From Candidatus Colicola equi (GTDB lineage Bacteria; Bacteroidota; Bacteroidia; Bacteroidales; Paludibacteraceae): a stretch of 52,304 nt of DNA. A program made the translations under genes and the position numbers. Within the stretch, counting starts at the first letter, position 1. The number at the start of each line of letters is the position of its first letter. The DNA is taken from the NCBI GenBank assembly GCA_018066175.1, contig JAGHRV010000017.1, positions 1-52,304 on the forward strand. Reading direction: 5' to 3'. Below, one piece after another: positions 48,989-52,304 of the stretch. The notes under the pieces were generated by a model. It saw nothing but the letters and a program-made list of their open reading frames with translations, was not told the origin of the DNA and did not search any database.

Positions 48989-50908
48989 CTTTTCTAAATC
49001 ACGCACTTGCTCTTTCAGTACGGCACCTTGGTCGGTGTCGCCTACTAACATACGATGATCCGTAAAGTCTTGCAATAAAGTACGACTATGGATGTCATCA
49101 CCGTGAATAATGGCCTGCTGACGACTCTCAAACGACTCGTGCTCCACCAACTGAATGCCGTGACTATTATAAATCAACGTGTATCCGGCTATGCCCGTCT
49201 TCTCTTGATAAGGCTTAGAAAAACCTCCATCAATCACAAAACGTTTGCCTTCGGCACGCATTGGACTCTCGCCCTTTAAGGTACGAACAGGTATATGTCC
49301 ATTCACGATACGTCCTGACTCGGAATCCAAACCGAACTCCGTCAGAATAGTCTCGCAGATATCCTTGCGATTGGCCAACTCATAATAAGCCCCCTTCGTC
49401 TCTTCCCAAGTGGACTTATCTGCAATCAGATAACGCTCCAAAGTGGTCATCTTATCCTTGTTGTACAACGGCGAATTAGGACCTTGCCATAAGTACAGCA
49501 TGAAATCTAACGCATTGTCTTTAGCCTTGCCGTGACCGAAATAGGCGGCACGAATAACTTCATCAATACGCTCCATTAATTGACGACCCTTCACACGCTT
49601 GCCGCATACATCAACTTCGGTAAACGTACCATCTTCGTTCAACGGAATAGCTGCGTGATACAGCAGGAAACCGTTGCGCACAAGGAAGAGTGAACCGTGA
49701 TCGTATAACTGACGCAAATGGCGTTGTAATTTCTCGGACTTGCGGAAACTGCGCTCTAATTGCACCATCAACTCCTCCTCTTCCGTAGTTAATTCATACG
49801 GCGACTCAGGACGAATAGTAGGCAGGTTAGTGTCCAATAACGGATAAGTCTGCTTACCTATCGTAATCGTACCTTGCTGCAAGTCCATCTTGTCCAACAA
49901 AAGTCGGTCGTTCATCTTCCATTCCGGATGACGCTGGATAATCTGACCTTCTAACTTAAACTGTATAATCGAGATGGCCTTGTGCATCTTAGCCATCAAC
50001 CCTGCCGAACGAGTCAGTCGCGGGTTATTCTCAAAGTCACGAGTCTGGAATATAGTGCAAGGGTCTTCGCCGTACGTCTCCATCGCAAAGTTAGCCAAAG
50101 GCAACAAGTTGATGCCATAGCCTTCCTCTAATGTCTCAATATTAGCGTAACGAATGCTGATGCGCAGTACTGTTGCAATCAATGCACGGTTACCCGCTGC
50201 GGCTCCCATCCACTCAATATCGTGATTACCATACTGCACATCGTAATCGCGAATAGTGGCAAGCACCTCCATGATCTTTTCGGCCTTGGGACCTCGGTCA
50301 AAAATATCACCTACGATATGGAACGTATCAATCGTCAAAGCATGAATAAGATACGAAATCTCAATCAACATCTTCTCCGCCATCCCGGTATCAATAATGG
50401 CATCAATAACGGCATTATAGTAATTGGAACGGTCCTTCTCTATACTGCTCTCATGCAGTAATTCCTCAATCACATAAGCGAACTGTTTAGGCAGCATCTT
50501 ACGAACCTTAGAGCGGGTGTACTTAACCGTTACGGCACGAGCCACATCTACTACTTGATGTAATCGAGTGCGATACCAACTATTCAAGTCCTTAACGTCC
50601 TCTAACTCACCCTTACGAACCAACTCAATGCGCTCGTCTGGATAGTAAATAAGGGCACACAAAGCACGCTTCTCTTCCTCCGACAAGGTGTCCGCATAGA
50701 TGTCATCCACCTTGCGACGAACTACACCACTGGCATTCTTAACCATGTGGATAAAGGCACTGGATGCTCCGTGTAAATCACTTACAAAATGCTCCGTTCC
50801 CTTAGGCAAAGACAAAATAGCCTTCAGGTTGATGAGCTCACTCACCACCGCATTCTTGTTAGGAAACTTCTCGCTGAGCAGATGCAAATACTTGTCTTCT
50901 TGTGTCAT
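48953..50908 (-). CDS. fbp: fructose-1,6-bisphosphatase class III
   Basis: This 651-residue gluconeogenic enzyme hydrolyses fructose-1,6-bisphosphate to fructose-6-phosphate. It belongs to the Firmicutes/Bacteroidota class III, a metallophosphatase fold: H-F-V-S-D-L-H-G near residue 41-48, V-G-D-I-F-D-R-G-P-K-A (metal-binding Asp), and Y-G-N-H-D-I-E-W-M-G-A. Later blocks are G-R-I-V-N-G-H-I-P-V and F-V-I-D-G-G-F-S-K-P-Y. Length is close to the B. subtilis enzyme (about 670). It is preceded by a strong Shine-Dalgarno sequence, unlike other genes here, and its 3' end overlaps the convergent esterase gene by 36 nt. Confidence 0.96.
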   Translation of the reverse strand: MTQEDKYLHLLSEKFPNKNAVVSELINLKAILSLPKGTEHFVSDLHGASSAFIHMVKNASGVVRRKVDDIYADTLSEEEKRALCALIYYPDERIELVRKGELEDVKDLNSWYRTRLHQVVDVARAVTVKYTRSKVRKMLPKQFAYVIEELLHESSIEKDRSNYYNAVIDAIIDTGMAEKMLIEISYLIHALTIDTFHIVGDIFDRGPKAEKIMEVLATIRDYDVQYGNHDIEWMGAAAGNRALIATVLRISIRYANIETLEEGYGINLLPLANFAMETYGEDPCTIFQTRDFENNPRLTRSAGLMAKMHKAISIIQFKLEGQIIQRHPEWKMNDRLLLDKMDLQQGTITIGKQTYPLLDTNLPTIRPESPYELTTEEEELMVQLERSFRKSEKLQRHLRQLYDHGSLFLVRNGFLLYHAAIPLNEDGTFTEVDVCGKRVKGRQLMERIDEVIRAAYFGHGKAKDNALDFMLYLWQGPNSPLYNKDKMTTLERYLIADKSTWEETKGAYYELANRKDICETILTEFGLDSESGRIVNGHIPVRTLKGESPMRAEGKRFVIDGGFSKPYQEKTGIAGYTLIYNSHGIQLVEHESFESRQQAIIHGDDIHSRTLLQDFTDHRMLVGDTDQGAVLKEQVRDLEKLLDAYDRGSIL

Positions 50909-50915
50909 AGTTGTA

Positions 50916-50924
50916 CCCTCCTTT
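50916..50924 (-). promoter_or_regulatory. strong Shine-Dalgarno sequence of fbp
   Basis: AAAGGAGGG on the minus strand, with the AGGAGG core ending 8 nt before the fbp ATG. The spacing is ideal. Most genes in this window have A-rich leaders without a Shine-Dalgarno sequence, so this one stands out. Confidence 0.8.
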
Positions 50925-50932
50925 GATAAAAC

Positions 50933-50961
50933 AAAAAGGGAGACTTTAACAGACTCCCTTT
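50933..50961 (-). terminator. terminator after tRNA-Glu, ahead of fbp
   Basis: On the minus strand AAAGGGAG pairs with CTCCCTTT (one internal mismatch in the inner stem, small loop), followed by a T run. It lies 6 bp after the tRNA and 24 bp before the fbp ATG on the same strand. No promoter was seen between it and fbp, so fbp may depend on read-through. Confidence 0.8.
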
Positions 50962-50967
50962 CCCCAG

Positions 50968-51040
50968 TAGTGCTACCCGGAGTCGAACCGGGGTTTACGG
51001 CGTGAGAGGCCGTTGTCCTAGGCCACTAGACGATAGCACC
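50968..51040 (-). tRNA. tRNA-Glu (anticodon CTC)
   Basis: A 73-nt cloverleaf on the minus strand. The acceptor GGTGCTA pairs with TAGCACT (first pair G-T wobble). The D arm GTC-TAGTGGCCTAG-GAC is typical of tRNA-Glu. The anticodon stem ACGGC/GCCGT encloses CTCTCAC, giving anticodon CTC. The T arm CCCGG/CCGGG has loop TTCGACT. The discriminator A is followed by CTG, so CCA is not encoded. This is the minor GAG-reading isoacceptor; a TTC isoacceptor would also be expected elsewhere in the genome. Confidence 0.95.
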
Positions 51041-51066
51041 ATGACCCTTTCTCTCGAAAGCGACTG

Positions 51067-51098
51067 CAAAATTACAACAAATTTTTGGAATACGCAAA
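51067..51098 (-). promoter_or_regulatory. promoter of tRNA-Glu
   Basis: Minus-strand TTTG (51095-51098) and TAATTTTG (51067-51074) have a 20-nt spacer whose sequence (cgtattccaaaaatttgttg) recurs at 24915-24934 and nearly at 24696-24715 and 25686-25705. The start is expected near 51060. Confidence 0.82.
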
Positions 51099-51209
51099 TA
51101 AATTTTGATTTTTTTTGAAAAAAAGACGTTTTTTTATTCAAGGCAGATGTCCGAAAGTACAAGATTTTTTAATCAAGAAGGGGAATACGCAAATAAATTT
51201 TAAAAAAAA

Positions 51210-51241
51210 TTTGTTTATTTGGCATTTTTTTAGTAATTTTG
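51210..51241 (+). promoter_or_regulatory. promoter of nadE
   Basis: TTTG (51210-51213) and TAATTTTG (51234-51241) have a 20-nt spacer. The start near 51248 is about 11 nt before the nadE ATG at 51259. Confidence 0.8.
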
Positions 51242-51258
51242 CGAAAAATTAACTCATT

Positions 51259-52304
51259 ATGCAGAATAATTTCGGTTTTGTACGCGTAGCGGCAGCGGTT
51301 CCTAAGTGCCACGTCGCTGATGTTGAAGCCAATGTGGCAGAGGTTAAATCACAAATTACAGAGGCCATCGAGGAGGGGGTTGAAGTGCTCTGTTTCCCCG
51401 AACTAACCGTCACAGGATACACTTGTGCCGACTTGTTCTTCACGCAACAGCTCCAGCAAAATGCCCTGAAGGGTGTGCAGGAGATTTGTGAATTCACTCG
51501 TGGCAAGTCCATCATCGTCTTGGTCGGCGCCCCGCTCAAAGTCGATAATAACCTCTTCAACTGCGCGTTCGTACTAACCGATGGCGAAGTAGTGGGCGTT
51601 GTCCCCAAAATCAACCTACCTAACACCGGTGAGTTCTACGAGAAACGTTGGTTCACCAGCGGACGTGCTGTACGCGAGGCTAATGGACACCCACGCATCC
51701 CAACCGTGGAACTATGGGGGGGAGATGTGCCATTTGGTATTGACCTGCTCTTCATGACACGCGCGTACTGCTTTGGCATCGAGGTGTGCGAGGACTTATG
51801 GAGCCCCCTGCCTCCATCTACCCAACTGGCCATCCAGGGTGCTGAACTCATCTTCAACCTCAGTAGCAGCAACTGCGTAACCGGCAAACATGCCTTCCGA
51901 CGTGATATGATTACCCAACAGTCGGCACGCGTTCATTGCGGATATATATACACCTCCTCCGGCGTGGGTGAATCCACTACCGACGTCGTCTTCTCCGGCT
52001 CTACCTACATAGCCGAGAATGGCGAACTGCTCGAGATGGGCGACCGATTCATGCGGGATAGTAGCATGGTGATTACCGAAATCGATATAGAGCGTTTACG
52101 CACCGACCGTCAGCGAAATACCAACTTCACCAAGGACCAACACGGACATTATCGCAAGATCAATGTGGCGCCTATCGAATCCGAATTAGGCGATACCGAA
52201 CCTATCCACCGTCGTTTTTCCATGACTCCCTTCTTGCCGTGTAAAGGCACCGAAGATGCCTACTGCAGCGATGTGCTCTCTATCCAAATAAGCGGCTTGG
52301 CACG
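51259..52304 (+). CDS. nadE: glutamine-dependent NAD+ synthetase, N-terminal part (3' end outside window)
   Basis: The first 348 residues are present. The nitrilase-fold glutaminase domain occupies about 1-290: the catalytic Glu48 lies in C-F-P-E-L-T-V-T-G-Y, the Lys in V-V-P-K-I-N-L-P, and the Cys in F-G-I-E-V-C-E-D-L-W. The segment at the window edge (F-x-M-T-P-F-L-P ... C-S-D-V-L-S-I-Q) leads into the NAD synthetase domain, which uses ATP and the released ammonia to amidate deamido-NAD. The glutaminase-fused form is about 640-680 residues in Bacteroidota, so roughly half is missing here. The ATG follows a short leader from the promoter at 51210-51241. Confidence 0.93.
   Translation, partial: MQNNFGFVRVAAAVPKCHVADVEANVAEVKSQITEAIEEGVEVLCFPELTVTGYTCADLFFTQQLQQNALKGVQEICEFTRGKSIIVLVGAPLKVDNNLFNCAFVLTDGEVVGVVPKINLPNTGEFYEKRWFTSGRAVREANGHPRIPTVELWGGDVPFGIDLLFMTRAYCFGIEVCEDLWSPLPPSTQLAIQGAELIFNLSSSNCVTGKHAFRRDMITQQSARVHCGYIYTSSGVGESTTDVVFSGSTYIAENGELLEMGDRFMRDSSMVITEIDIERLRTDRQRNTNFTKDQHGHYRKINVAPIESELGDTEPIHRRFSMTPFLPCKGTEDAYCSDVLSIQISGLA

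Overview
This window comes from the chromosome of a member of the Bacteroidales (phylum Bacteroidota), probably an anaerobic gut- or rumen-type organism. The evidence is consistent. Promoters have the Bacteroidota form TTTG-N19/20-TAnnTTTG, and I located thirteen of them. Shine-Dalgarno sequences are almost absent. Type IX secretion genes (porU, porV), a Bacteroidota-type LptD, GldF, a class III fructose-1,6-bisphosphatase and methylmalonyl-CoA mutase all point the same way. There is no rRNA, integrase, transposase or CRISPR array.

Layout. 1-6854 (minus): a secreted starch-degradation operon with two multidomain GH13 alpha-amylases and two secreted proteins made of related carbohydrate-binding-like modules, one of them cut by the window edge. 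6953-11138: trmO, tRNA-Phe and mfd, with divergent promoters. 11325-20491 (plus): three secreted endonuclease I paralogues packed tightly against mutA and mutB. 20500-21416: a four-helix-bundle gene between two arrays of an 8-bp CTAG-NNNN repeat. 21477-24311 (minus): a three-gene secreted caspase cassette, with a probable structured RNA upstream that has its own promoter and terminator. 25010-25653 (minus): a probably frameshifted polyvalent-protein-type kinase fragment. 25776-25960: two further short-period repeat arrays. 26094-32167 (plus): pheT, prfC, a nucleoside-type MFS transporter and a gldF-like ABC permease with no gldG beside it. 32145-43611 (minus): ten tightly overlapping genes, lptD-slyD-der-(FAH-like)-porU-porV-ispF-(small secreted protein)-aroK-sufE. 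43770-45789: pheS and an EamA transporter. 45790-46054: an 11-bp tandem repeat followed by a train of small hairpins. 46105-48988: yceD, rpmF, a RluB-type pseudouridine synthase and a CE2-like esterase. 48953-51040 (minus): tRNA-Glu(CUC) and fbp. 51259 to the end: nadE, incomplete.

How the parts work together. The secreted amylases and nucleases share a short C-terminal tail (an invariant Lys, then a G/N/D-Q/R-L/I-x-I/V core, ending G-x-x-I/V-K). PorU, the type IX secretion sortase, and PorV, its shuttle protein, lie in the same window. I infer that the tail is a short sorting signal, although PorU itself ends in a conventional type IX domain. Secreted nucleases, a nucleoside transporter and starch hydrolases suit an organism feeding on nucleic acids and glucans; methylmalonyl-CoA mutase suits a succinate/propionate fermenter.

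The most unusual items are the CTAG octamer arrays around the four-helix-bundle gene (28 intact CTAGs, in strict 8-bp phase in the first array) and the nested, promoter-to-terminator RNA at 24390-24681.
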